A program made the position numbers and the translations under genes. Below, piece by piece: positions 1 to 10,253 of a stretch of DNA of 47,439 nucleotides. The stretch covers positions 1 through 47,439 of the forward strand of contig MCFE01000672.1 in NCBI GenBank assembly GCA_002104905.1, in the 5' to 3' direction. The stretch's first letter is position 1. The number at the start of each line of letters is the position of its first letter. A model generated the notes under the pieces. It was not told the DNA's origin, made no database searches, and saw only the letters and a list, made by a program, of their open reading frames with translations. Origin of the DNA: Basidiobolus meristosporus CBS 931.73. Its lineage: Eukaryota > Basidiobolomycota > Basidiobolomycetes > Basidiobolales > Basidiobolaceae.

Positions 1-470
1 ACCAAGTGTGGAAGGTGAGGATAAAGATGCTTCTACAAGATAAAGGCCTTGAGGATATTGTCATGGGAGAAGAATGCCCTACTAAGAATGTTGGAGAGGA
101 AGCCTTAATGTACCAGAAGAAAGAGCAAAGTGCCTTCAACTATATTTGCCTTAATGTTAAAGACAAATTGCTAATTCAATGCTCAAAAGCAAAAATAGCA
201 AAGAATGCCTGGAAGGCATTAGAAGACACCTACCAGTCATGCTCAGCTGCCAAGAGAATTTATCTTAGACAATAATTCTTTACTACAAAGATGCAGCCCG
301 GAGAAGAAATGAAAAATATAATTTACAGAATTACCCTGCTGGTGGATGAGATGGAATTGGTGGGTGTACCAACTACTAATGAGGATGTGAGAGTAACCAT
401 CCTGAATAGCCTGACAGACAAGTTTCAGGGCCTTGCATCAGCCCTAGAGTCCTGAACTGAAGATTTGACC
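1..470 (+). pseudogene. copia gag fragment (UBN2-like), broken
   Basis: The frame open at 6-275 reads WKVRIKMLLQDKG and then AKNAWKALEDTYQS, the pattern of the gag polyprotein (UBN2 family) of copia elements. It ends at a TAA, after which gag-like sequence continues (MQPGEEMKN, then ILNSLTDKFQGL) to a TGA near 455. A second copy of the same gag lies at 39490-40478, which confirms the family relation. Both copies carry several independent stops. There is no start codon because the window cuts it. Confidence 0.8.
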
Positions 471-597
471 TTAAACTACATATATGGAAGGCTCCCTGAT
501 CAAGAATTAAGAAAATCAAGTGCCAGTAAAAATTAAGAAGTTCAAGCACAAATAAGAAGAAAGAAGTAAATACTTTAATAAGCAATGATAATCAGCC

Positions 598-1816
598 AAG
601 GAGATACCCAAGACCTTACAAAGGCAACAGTCACCTGTTTTGCAACTACTGCAAAAGGAAAGGACACACATCAGATTGGTGTCTCAAGAAGTGAGACAAT
701 CAGCAAAAGAAGCCTGAAGATGGAAATGATGCAACAACTGAAGATAGACTATTTATATCTGCACTAAGTATGACCACAAACAATGATTCTCAGATATGGT
801 GCATTGACTCTGGAGCATCCCAGCACTTTACACACCAAAAAGGACTTTTACCAAATACCAGGAAATTCCAATTAAGAAGGTTTTCATTGGTGACAATAGA
901 ACACTTGATGCAGTGGGAGAAGGAGCTATCAAAGTAAACCTTAGAAGCAGAGAAGGAAGCCATACACTGACCTTTAAAGAATTACTCTATGTACCAGAAA
1001 TACCCAAGAACCTACTATCTGTAAGCAAGGCCACAGCAGAATGTCTCAGTTTCAGCTTTGACAATTCTGGATGCAGGATCACTGATCAAAATGGTGCCCA
1101 TATTGCTTTAGGTATCAGAGATGAGAATCTATGCAAGTTGACTTATATTCCATCATATCTGGAAGCCAATCTAAGTAACTTAAATGAAGAAACACCAATG
1201 CTTAAGCACAGGAGATTTGGGTACATCAATTTTGATTGTTTGCGCAAAATGATCAAAGATCAGCTAATTTCTGGAGTAAAAATTGTTCCCACAGCTAAAT
1301 TGGAGCACTGTGAAGCCTGCATATATGGGAAACAAGCCAGACAACCATTCAAGAGCTCTGGGTTAATCAAAACTAAGAAAAAATTAGATCTAGTCCACTC
1401 AGATATGTGTGGACCTATGCAAGATTTATCCTTAGGCAGGAAGAAATATTTGATTACTTTTATTGATGATTATACAAGATACACATGGGTCTACTTCATG
1501 GAGAGAAAGGAAGAAGCTCTGTCTAAATTCAGGGAGTTTAAAGCCATGGTGGAGAGAGAAACTGGTGAAAAAATCAAGAAAATATGCTCTGGCAATGGTA
1601 GAGAATATACCTCAAAACTCTTCATCCACTTCTGCAAAATTCATGGGATAAAGCAAGAGACTACTGTTCCATACTCCCCACAGTAAAATGGAGTAGCAGA
1701 ATGTGCAAACACATCAATAATTGATATGGCAAGATCTATGATCCATGATCAACAGTTATCCTATGATTTTTGGGTGGAATCAGTTGCCACAGCTGTATAC
1801 CTTGAAAATAGGAGTT
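598..1816 (+). pseudogene. copia zinc knuckle-protease-integrase, inactivated
   Basis: The zinc knuckle reads CNYCKRKGHTSDWC (C-x2-C-x4-H-x4-C), followed by a TGA, then the protease motif WCIDSGASQHFT. The long frame at 913-1686 covers the pre-integrase and integrase core: HCEACIYGKQ (CxxC of the zinc finger), DLVHSDMCGPM (first catalytic Asp) and ITFIDDYTR. Damage is visible. The usual HRRLGH zinc ligand is HRRFGY, the usual SDNGxE catalytic stretch reads SGNGRE so its Asp is lost, and a TAA replaces the second Gln of the PQQNGVAE motif at 1684. Integrase-like sequence continues to about 1816 (FWVESVATAVYLENRS) and then stops abruptly. Confidence 0.88.
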
Positions 1817-2040
1817 GTTTGGTACTATTTAGGCTTACTTGGATGGTTCCTTGTTCAATAATATCAAGTGTTCTTTTGTCTCCCTTGAAAGTTTGCTAAA
1901 CTGGAATTTCTGCATATTGAGTAAAGAGCACTTTTCAGTGTGTGAAGGGCTGAGAAGCTCCAGAGTCAATATACCACATCTAAGAATGCCTATTTGTTGT
2001 AACACTGAGTGCAGATATGAATAGTTCATCATCAGTGGCT
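1817..2040 (-). mobile_element. Inverted copia protease fragment
   Basis: On the minus strand this stretch reads LFISAL, then WYIDSGASQPFTH with stops, which is the same protease region as 760-900 of the plus-strand element but in opposite orientation. It directly abuts the broken integrase at 1816. It therefore comes from a second copy of the family, or from an inversion within one copy. It contains in-frame stops and is non-functional. Confidence 0.75.
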
Positions 2041-4624
2041 TCAGCTTTGATCATTACAAGGAAAAAAGCGCAAGGGATTAAGCCAGCTCAAAGCAATCCA
2101 AAGGCTGTTGGATACTCCACAATCTCCCACAGCATGACTGCATGCTGAGTTGTGCAAGGACCTATACAATATATATAATGCTGTGTTTGGTTATGGCTCC
2201 ACTAGCTTTAAACCATTTTTGTTAAGCGCCTATATTTCATCATGCAGGTTGTTCAATGCCCCAAACTTTGTTCACGTTGCTTCGTGATCCCCAACTTTGT
2301 GAGTGACATAGGGCTCAGCTTGTAGTATGCCATTGGAACTGTGGTACTTATTTGGCTAGGGAGAGTAGCCCTCTATGCACAAAACGAGCAGACTGAAATC
2401 TTGCCAGCCAGGCGTCAACCATCCATTGTCCATCCAAGGGCTTAGAGGCGACTAATCCCTCATTGGGACGTAGACACCATCTTTTCGAAAGCTATTGGCC
2501 ACAAAACGGTGTCCTGAGCAAATCTAGCCCCCAGCGTCCAGCGCCATGAGTACTTGGCACCATCCAGAGCGGTATGATCAGAGAATTTAGAGGGCGCGAT
2601 CACCACTAAATGGAGGGAGAAGTAGCCTTGGCAGACTTTGTGGGGCTCCTAGGGATGGAAATCAGGAAATTTTTGGACCATTGAATTGCACCTTGCATAA
2701 AATCAGCCAGATAAGCCGGGTGAATATGGATCGCTTTTCCAACAATGGTGACACCAGTAGTATACCTGACAGGGTATGTATTATGAGGTATGCATGATAC
2801 TTATTGTACCCGTAGGTTTCTCAACGGCTGAACCCAGCATACATGGCTTGTTGTACACTGTGGGTCTATTCCAACTAGGTCTGAAGCATGCTATTCACCA
2901 CCCAGATTTTCAAATTAGATTTGGAGCAGCATCCATTGGGAATGGTGCCGATTAGATAGCGGAATAGATTGCTGCTTAATATATCCAAGAACACCAGGCA
3001 TCCACTGCTGATATACCAATGGAGGCGTCTCAAACTATGCGAAATGGTGTCGAGAGACCCTCGTAACTCTTGGTCATCTTGTCTCGGGGAGATCTTGCAC
3101 CTATTTGCCCGACTTGTAGGAAAGGGAGCTCTGGACCTTGGGTATTTCATATGAACGGGGTGCGGTTACTGCAATCGGAGTACTGGTCACTCGCCCCAGA
3201 TGATACGCTGACCATTAGGATACCCGCTCTAGCTGCCTACGGTACTTGCCATGATCCATGTGTCCTTGGCCCAGCGGCTGTGGTTTCGGCCTTGGCCGGG
3301 AAGCGTAAACCCTGGTGATTCCACTCATCTCCATTCGAAGATCGTTATCTGCAGATCGGGACATCGCACGCTACTGCACCAGAGTTGATACTGTGCCGCC
3401 GATTCTGCATCCTCCCAAGATTATATTTTGGGATGGGGTTTGGCGACGAGAACCCAGATTTCCTGTTAACCCGAAATCGAGCGGGCGGAACACACTTGGT
3501 GCGCAGGAATTCTGGATCTTGATAGGGCACAAAGTTGGGACCTTCCGGATTTGTCATGCGGTTGGGTTATTTTTGTTTTCCCATGTCACTCAGCCTCTAC
3601 CCAATTGTGCAAGTCGCGCGGGGCTTGAGCCCGCTGAACTAGAGCATGTCAAGGCGCCAAGCCAAATATATGTCTTGCTGCCCATATGGGATGCTGACGC
3701 CTTATCAGCGCATGAGTCTTCAGCAGGATAAAGATCTCGCATGGGATGGCCTCTCACTGGAGCCAGACCCACGGGTACATACATAACAAATCAAGCGTGG
3801 TGATGACTGCGCGCCTCGACGAGCGAATGCTTGACGTGGACCGCATTGGCAACGAAGTCTGGGGGATCGCGGGACAGACTCGAATGATGCAAGCAGAGTG
3901 AAGTATGTGAGTTGGGATTCAATGTCGCCGGTTGATGCCTAATGGTTGCATCAACGACCAGAAGATGTCATGAATGGAAATAATACATCAGCGGTTTCCT
4001 TTTGGGGAGTATTCTGATCAATGGCTGTCATTTTGCCAAGCGAGAGTTGGGCACTTGCTCAGGAAACTAAATATGAAGTCTCGGAGGCCTTGATTTAATA
4101 TTGGGCGATGGCCAAAATTGGATTTCCGATCTATTTGGAGTACGACAATTTTGGATCTCCAAGGAAACTGGCTCAGCGTGTGATCGAGATAGAGTTAGGT
4201 AGATGCTGCTGTGTGGTGATAGTATTGGTTAGCTCGATGGGGCGGTGATTATCTGGTAGTATATTTATATGTTCCCGTCCATTTTGGTCAGGAAGGATTG
4301 GAATGATCACTTCGAGTCATATCTAACCTATCATGGACTGATCCTGCAGCCGAACCTTATCAGGAAGGATCCCAATGATTGTTGTCAGCATGTAAAGGAT
4401 CCGTAACCACGGCTAATGGCTCCATTGTGTCAGCCATATATTTTCGGCTATTATCAGTAGCATTGGCTTGGTCACTTTCTCCGGTTGTTTAAAGGGACTA
4501 CCATTCGTCTTGACAAAGTTTTACGCTCGAGTTTATCTGCTAAATCACCCATTGAGCCCACGTATACTCTATCCTTGCAAACCACCCCTCTGCTCAACCT
4601 CTCCTTTGGCCACACTATTTTCTC
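2041..4624. other. Stretch without a recognisable gene
   Basis: No protein family, RNA gene or repeat stands out. Open frames of up to 138 codons (for example 3315-3731 +) have no family-like motifs, and frames of this length are expected by chance at this composition. The last 200 bp would be the promoter of the small membrane protein at 4625. Confidence 0.5.
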
Positions 4625-5119
4625 ATGAAGCCAACTAATCTCTTGACAAGCCTAATACTGCTGCTGGTTGGGTGCCTGGAGGTGTTTGGCCAAAGTACCA
4701 GGACAAGCACCAACTTCGTAACGGCAACTCTGACTGGGAGTACCATAACTAGCATTATTACGCGAACCGACTATCCAACCAACACTCCTATTCCTCCAAC
4801 CAACAATGACAATAAAGACAGCGATTCAAGTAGCGGAGGTGGGAACAAAACCATAATTGCCGCCGGGGCGTCTGTTGGAGCAGCGGTGGTTCTGTCTGCT
4901 ATTGGTATCTTCATTTTTCGTAGATGGAAGCTCAGGGTAAGTTCTTGGCCTGGTTCGAGTCTCGTTCGAATCTCCTCTAACCCAGTGGGGACCATTTCTC
5001 TTTCATAGCCCACAGCAAAATTCGAAAACAAATTACAGGCAGACCAGCATTATCAGCCACGCCAGCACGCATCCAACCGAGACGATACGGTATTTCTGAG
5101 GGAGCTCAATGAATATTGA
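4625..5119 (+). CDS. Small single-pass surface protein with Ser/Thr-rich ectodomain
   Basis: Two exons, 4625-4936 and 5009-5119, with a 72-bp phase-0 intron (GTAAGT...CATAG), give 140 aa. Residues 1-22 are a hydrophobic signal peptide. About 23-72 is Thr/Ser/Asn-rich and probably O-glycosylated, ending in SSSGGG. About 77-98 is one Ala/Val/Ile-rich transmembrane helix followed by the stop-transfer sequence RRWKLR. The cytosolic tail is about 40 residues and ends with DDTVFLRELNEY. This architecture is shared by small fungal plasma-membrane proteins of the Mid2/SKG6 type, but I cannot assign a function. The spliced tail keeps a sensible frame to a clean stop, which supports the intron. The start is the only ATG before the signal peptide. 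Confidence 0.75.
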
Positions 5120-6610
5120 GCATGACTATCAAGAGCTTGTGCAGTACACCAACTGTGAATTGTACCGATTTGCCAGGAAAAGTGGATTTGCATTTCCCCC
5201 TTGGTTGGCAAGGGGTCACCTTTCGTGTGTTCGAATCCAGGTACGAGGCACACTTTTGCTCGTAAATACCCATACTCTTTCATAGCCTATCCACTACATT
5301 CGATCATGAAGACATTAATCTCACCTGGGCAATCAATTCTATTCACCAAAGCTTAAAGCTGTTATTTGGCTTGATCCTAACAGTCCCCAAATTTTGTAAT
5401 TAAAGCCGATACCTATTAAACATAAAGACGTACTCAGCCATGCTAAGTTAGCCTAGGGTTAGTATGCCTGCTCACTGAACTCGCTGAATTCAGTGGTTCT
5501 GACCCTTCCGCCCTAGCATGATGAAGGCTCCCTCTTGTTCCTCGTCATTCTACACCAGTGCTACGAGCTAAGAGAATGTCTCAGCTCCTGCCACATTGCC
5601 ACTAGTGGATACGACGTGGTCGTTCATTCCACTCGGCAGGTTTATTTCGCAACTGTCCACATCGAAACGCCTTCAAGCGACCGACATCAAAGCTGCGGCA
5701 TTCCTTCTCCCTCACCGGTCGTGTTGAAAGTGAGGAGACGTATCCTTGTGGCCATCAGGCTCCCACCAGAACGTTCGTCAATTGAAAGGCAATGCTACAC
5801 TCTGCACAACGGCCGTGGATGTTTAGGGACTTGTCTTGACACCAGTTACCAGAATGGCATCCCTGTCCTGCCATGCCCGCCGTGAAAATAGGTTGCTCCA
5901 TTACTACCTGCGGATTAGTTGGCCCACAATCCCCTTGAATAGACCCCCCTCGAAATAAGGTCGCTTCACCACGCCCATCAAGTGACAACGCACAATACCC
6001 TTACCCGATATTGATGTACACCCCATGCGATCCGATTGGCCCACCTGGAGACTGCTCTTCAGGAATCCATTTTCCAATGGAAAGCATATGATCACCGAAT
6101 CAGGTGACCCTAGATCATTCTACCCCAGTACAACAGTCCATTTAGCCAGCTTTGCGACCTACAGATTGTTGGGTTCATGGCAGCGCTGCACGAGTCGGCT
6201 AGCATGAGGTTCGATGGTTAAACAGAAGCCATACTCAGGGCATATGATCTAATTTTTGGGCCGTTTTGGCCCTAGGGATCCCGAAGAGAGCCAAATCGCA
6301 ACCGGCCTTCCCAAATCGATATTTAAAGAATGGGATTGGCTGTTTATGGGTTAAGTCAATGGATGAATGTGGAAACCCGAGTCTGTACAAAACTTTATTT
6401 CCTGCTGGCTAACCTATCATATGGGCCCGGGTTGGTCAAAAAAGTGAAAACCAAAGTCCACTTCCGCTCCACTTAAATAATCCTCCAGCTGTCTCTGTCT
6501 ACCACTCTTCACTTATGTGTTTCCTGCACCTAGCGAGGTTGGAAGTTGGTCACCTTTAAACCCAGCATTACCTATCAATCAATCAAGCCCCTTTCCCTTA
6601 GCAACGCAAC
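5120..6610. other. Stretch without a recognisable gene
   Basis: Open frames such as 5535-5885 (+) and 5904-6095 (-) show no family motifs or convincing exon chain. Two GTTCGAATC-like strings near 4968 and 5229 resemble tRNA B boxes but cannot form a T-arm. The last part is the promoter of the gene at 6611. Confidence 0.45.
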
Positions 6611-7580
6611 ATGACCGAGGCTCTGTAGGTTCTTCTTCCGTACGGTTGCTAGCCAGCAATACTAAACACCTTCCCAGGGCCAAAGATCAACTAGATAGCC
6701 CCTTTGAGGGTATCTCTCGCTCCGAAAGAGCACACCAGTTGGTCCATTCAAAGTTCTACACCGCCCTGTACATCGTTTTGGCTGTACTCTCCTTGATCTC
6801 AGTGATTTTGGTAAGTGCTTGAGAGCATCCCACTTCCTTTTAATAGACGTGTCTAACCTCCGGTGCGCCAACTCTAGTCGCTGATATATGAATGGTAAGA
6901 GCAAGGAGCCGATTCTGATAATCACTTGAGACTAAAGTGAAAACCCAGCCCAGGGACATTTTATATCGTTCTGGAAATTATAGTCAATACAGCCATGATC
7001 GTGGAAGTCAGCATCCGGTTGATGGTTTACGGGAAGGTAAGGGGGTTTGCGCAATTTGAATGGAGGAGAGCAGACAATTCACAAAGCGAACTCAACAGAA
7101 ATTCTGGAACTCCTGGATGAACATCTTCGACTTGGTCTTGGTGTTCCTATGCGTCGTTACAGTGGTGTTCCTCTTCATGGATTGCTCCGCCATCCGTGGG
7201 CGTGGGGAATTGGCCACCACCATGTTCTTGGTGTTTCGAAATACCATCCAATTCTTCCGTCTGTTCAACATGATTCGAAAGTTGGTCCTCTTACCACCCA
7301 TCTGCCTGAAGCATACGTAACTCACTTTCCATTTAGGAACCGACAGCATATCACTGGACGCACCCACAACACCATCGTATTTCGAGAGAGCGAAACCTCG
7401 GAGATAGAGGAGGGGAATCTGGATACGGTCCATTCAGGATTCTCGCCCGGATACATCCTGGAGGAGGAATCGGATGACGAGCACTCCACCGCCACTTTGC
7501 GAGTCACGCAGCAGCCGCGACCAGGCTTGAGGGAAATCGTCGTGGTTGCCAATGCCCCGAAGAAAAAGGGTACCAATTGA
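6611..7580 (+). CDS. Four-TM protein resembling a stand-alone voltage-sensor (Ion_trans S1-S4) domain
   Basis: I assemble six exons: 6611-6624, 6678-6810, 6878-6894, 6949-7036, 7099-7280 and 7337-7580. All junctions have GT...AG ends with matching phase, giving 225 aa. The short first exon supplies the only in-frame ATG. TM helices lie at about 32-54, 58-82, 90-111 and 122-143. Helix 2 carries Glu64 and Glu75, and helix 3 has the NIFD motif (Asp95). Helix 4 carries spaced basic residues (Arg131, Arg138, Arg144/Lys145) as in S4 voltage sensors. No pore helices follow; the C-terminal 80 residues are acidic and polar, so probably cytosolic. The Ion_trans-like family is recognised from this pattern; ion conduction is not shown. 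It converges with the Sho1-like gene, 348 bp away. Confidence 0.75.
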
Positions 7581-7928
7581 ATCATCTTTTTCAGAGGCGG
7601 TTCTGCATTGAGTTCAGTTGCTTCTGGAAGCCGTAACCCAATATAGCCTCATTCAGTAAATAGGAATCTTAATAAATTCATGAATGCCTTAATTTAGCCC
7701 ATTAGCCCGTGCCCGTGGCACTGCTGAACCCCTCGCTTGCTCGAGGTGGGATCGAGATCTATCAGCGCCCAGCCGTGAGGTAATTCTTGACCGCCGAGTA
7801 TCAGGAGAACAGTAGCGGCTCGGGTATACCACATTCCTCGACTACACACTGGGTTTATTTAATATATGGATGATAGCACGGAATTTACAACTAACACGGC
7901 CATTGGGATATGCGGCATCTTGGCAAGA

Positions 7929-8430
7929 TTAATTGGTAACGGGGGTTCGGGCGGTGCTGTTGACGACAGCTGGTTGGGGTACGGGTTGGTTGTGGTATTG
8001 GAAGTGGTGGATTGTGGAGCTGGATTTTTTCCCAAACCCAAAAATCCAGGTGAATAGGATGATTGCCTGGATGATGTAGCCGGCGCCCATGGCCTTCTCG
8101 GAGGCCAAACGAGAATAGATGGTAGAGTCAACCGCAATGATTAGCATCATGAGCCCAATGGCAATCAACGCTAGGAACTGGACATGGGTGTTAGATAAGT
8201 TCGATGAGGGAGTCCCGGGAATAGGATAAACTAACCGTGAACCGGTACCGCTTCACCAGCGAGCTGAAGCCAAACAAGGCCACCCCAATGATCAAAAAGA
8301 AGTGGTAGATTATCGTCCACCACAGGTATCCTGACGATTTCAGCGCGAGTGCGCCTCCGAACGCGATGATCCACCCACACGCTGCGATGGCTGCTGTGGC
8401 GGTAAAAAATAGTCCGCTCTTTAGATTCAT
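7929..8430 (-). CDS. Sho1-like four-TM membrane protein lacking SH3
   Basis: Exons 8430-8236 and 8177-7929 flank a 58-bp phase-0 intron (GTTAGT...CCAG) and give 147 aa. Four hydrophobic helices lie at about 6-30, 36-57, 66-82 and 95-114. The pattern of WIIAFGGA in helix 1, WWTIIYHFFLIIGV in helix 2, AVDSTIY after helix 3 and GAGYIIQAIILFTWIFGFG in helix 4 matches the four-TM sensor part of fungal Sho1 osmosensors. Sho1 proteins normally continue through a linker to an SH3 domain that binds Pbs2. Here the protein stops after a 33-residue polar tail, and no SH3 exon is visible downstream on this strand. It could be a Sho1 paralogue or another small four-TM family. Confidence 0.65.
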
Positions 8431-9588
8431 TTGATGGCAAGGATTAGACTGTTAAGTGTCACAAGAGATTACCGTACTTTGATGGTTTACAACTAGCTGG
8501 GGGCTTTAGTGGGATTAGAACAGGTTTGACAATGGCACCAAGACTCCGCTGGCATTGGTTATTTATACGCTTGGGCATCGTGGATTCACTTGCTAGTCAT
8601 CGTCTGTGGCCAATAGACCATCTTGCAATTCACCGCCGCATGAATAAGTAGCAAACAATGCTAAGCCCTATCCGTCCAAGACCTGACCAATCTTCGCTGC
8701 ACTCATTACACGGTTGCCTCACGCCCATTCGATATGTCACTTGTAGCAGATGAAAGAATATCCAGAGATCAATGCTGAGGCTGCCAGAACACTTTAACCC
8801 GAAACTTTCTGACAACCCAGGCTGATGTCAGTAACCAGGAGCCACGGGTCAATCGGTATCCGTCACGGTTGACATCATCCATGAACCACACACGATGCTA
8901 CTATAGATGAATTTTTTTCAATCCCAATAGAGCATTTGTAATCGGGTAAACTCCCAGTCAGGAATTTCCTACCACATATGGGAAATATGGCATCCACAAA
9001 TGACTGATCGACTTGGATGAACGGGAAAACCATGATTATCTGGTCGACAATTCTCCTTGGCCAATGGGGCTGTCTGCATGGAAATCCTGAAGCCAGGAAT
9101 GCTTGCGTGATTGTTTTGACTTTGTTGGACATCAAGGGTAGGTCAAGCCACATGCAGCTTAGAGGAAGCATCCATAACAGATACTCTGTATCTGGAGATT
9201 CATACATGCTACCAAGCTGACTACAAAGAGGCCGTAGGCAGCATTCGCTTGATTGAAGCGAGTTACTTTTGGCCGGCCAGCAGGCATATGGATAGAGGAG
9301 CAAGACACGAGATGTCCTTGGCCTCTTGCGGTGGAAACACTGGCTCTCGTGGGCAGCAAACCATCTTGGCCAGGTTGTTGAGTTGTACATGCAACAAGTG
9401 TTTTCTCCTAAATAATAATCAACCTAATTGATCTGATTACTATTCACTATATTAATTCCCTATGGTCAGGCATCTACGTTTTCCATGTTAGTAGTATTTA
9501 TCCTGATTGTTGGAAGATAACAATTGTTTTTGTAAGCGGAAAAATCCATTTGGTTAATTATGCGATGATTGATGTTGAGATCGTCTAT
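8431..9588. other. Stretch without a recognisable gene
   Basis: A 171-codon open frame on the minus strand (9390-8875) has no known motif and an odd composition rich in Cys, Trp and Ser. About one open frame this long is expected by chance in a window of this size. The 3' part is the promoter of the FMN reductase. Confidence 0.45.
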
Positions 9589-9595
9589 TATAAAA
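9589..9595 (+). promoter_or_regulatory. TATA box of the FMN reductase gene
   Basis: TATAAAA followed by GG lies 41 bp upstream of the chosen ATG at 9637. The frame is open further upstream (from 9550), but an ATG before or at the TATA box would be upstream of transcription, so this site helps to decide the start. Confidence 0.55.
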
Positions 9596-9636
9596 GGTGT
9601 TGGGTATGCCGGGTTACTCACTATCTCTATTCAAAT

Positions 9637-10218
9637 ATGACCCAACTTTTCCGTATTGCTGGTCTCTGTGGTGCCCTTCGCAAGGACTCCTTCAACATGA
9701 AGCTCCTCTTGGAAGCCAAGAGGTTGGCTCCTGCTGGCGCCACCGTCGAGATCATCGACTGGTCCGAGCTCCCTATATACAATGGCGATTTGGAAGCACA
9801 ACCCCCCAAGTCGGTTTTGGAATTTAAAGAGAAAATTGCCTCCTGTGACGCTATTCTCATAGCCACTCCCGAATACAACTTCTCATACCCCGGTGCCTTC
9901 AAGAATGCGATTGATTGGGCCAGTCGTCCTCTTGGTACAACCAACGCCTTTGCCGGTAAAGCAATCGCAATGATGAGTGCTGGACCAGGTGCATACCCTG
10001 GCTCCAGTGGTGGACATCGTGCCCAGCTTCACCTCCAACAAGTATTCAGCATTCTCGACACTCATTTGGTTAGTTTACCAATGATCTGTGTTACTGGTGC
10101 TGGATCTGCGTTTGAAGAGTCCACTGGTAAATTAATTAACGAGCACACCCTACACAACATAGAATTGAAACTAGAAAATCTTATCAAGCTTACCAAAAAG
10201 CTTAATGGTTCCAACTAA
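9637..10218 (+). CDS. NADPH-dependent FMN reductase (flavodoxin-like quinone reductase)
   Basis: The product is 193 aa in a single exon, the usual length for the NADPH-dependent FMN reductase family, which includes yeast Lot6. These soluble flavoproteins use NAD(P)H to reduce FMN or quinones. Residues 8-21 (GLCGALRKDSFNMK) form the FMN phosphate-binding loop, and 78-86 (PEYNFSYPG) followed by FKNAIDWAS is the family signature that contacts the isoalloxazine ring. AGPGAYPGSSGG near 116 is the second conserved loop. I start at MTQLF because the fold begins there and a TATA box lies just upstream. It may act in quinone detoxification; the exact substrate cannot be read from sequence. Confidence 0.9.
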   Translation: MTQLFRIAGLCGALRKDSFNMKLLLEAKRLAPAGATVEIIDWSELPIYNGDLEAQPPKSVLEFKEKIASCDAILIATPEYNFSYPGAFKNAIDWASRPLGTTNAFAGKAIAMMSAGPGAYPGSSGGHRAQLHLQQVFSILDTHLVSLPMICVTGAGSAFEESTGKLINEHTLHNIELKLENLIKLTKKLNGSN

Positions 10219-10247
10219 TACACGGTCCATACTATTTACTATTCCTT

Positions 10248-10253
10248 AATAAA
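10248..10253 (+). terminator. Poly(A) signal after the FMN reductase
   Basis: AATAAA lies 30 bp after the stop codon, in AT-rich sequence, which is the expected place for a 3'-end processing signal. Confidence 0.45.

Larger units (their letters stand above)
1..1816 (+). mobile_element. Ty1/copia retrotransposon remnant, internal region (gag to integrase)
   Basis: Translating the + strand gives, in order, copia gag (1-470), a CCHC zinc knuckle (about 652-695), the protease DSGAS motif (about 808-822), a GAG-pre-integrase region and an integrase core (to 1816). The order PR-IN before RT is the copia order; RT and RNase H are absent because the element breaks at 1816. Stop codons and frame changes interrupt it, so it is dead. 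The window starts inside gag, so the 5' LTR is not seen. The same family recurs at 23.9-24.8 kb and 38.9-40.5 kb. Confidence 0.9.

Noticed and set aside
3315-3731. 138-codon plus-strand frame
   Set aside because: No domain is recognised; this length is common by chance.
5200-5255. tRNA-like GTTCGAATC strings (also near 4968 and 31531)
   Set aside because: The bases either side cannot pair into a T-stem, and no acceptor, D or anticodon arm can be placed.
6517-6822. Start of the voltage-sensor-like gene at 6517
   Set aside because: That codon is GTG with no in-frame ATG nearby. A 14-base ATG exon at 6611 spliced to 6678 fits phase and family.
8875-9390. 171-codon minus-strand frame
   Set aside because: There are no motifs and the composition is odd. 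About one frame of this length is expected by chance in the window.
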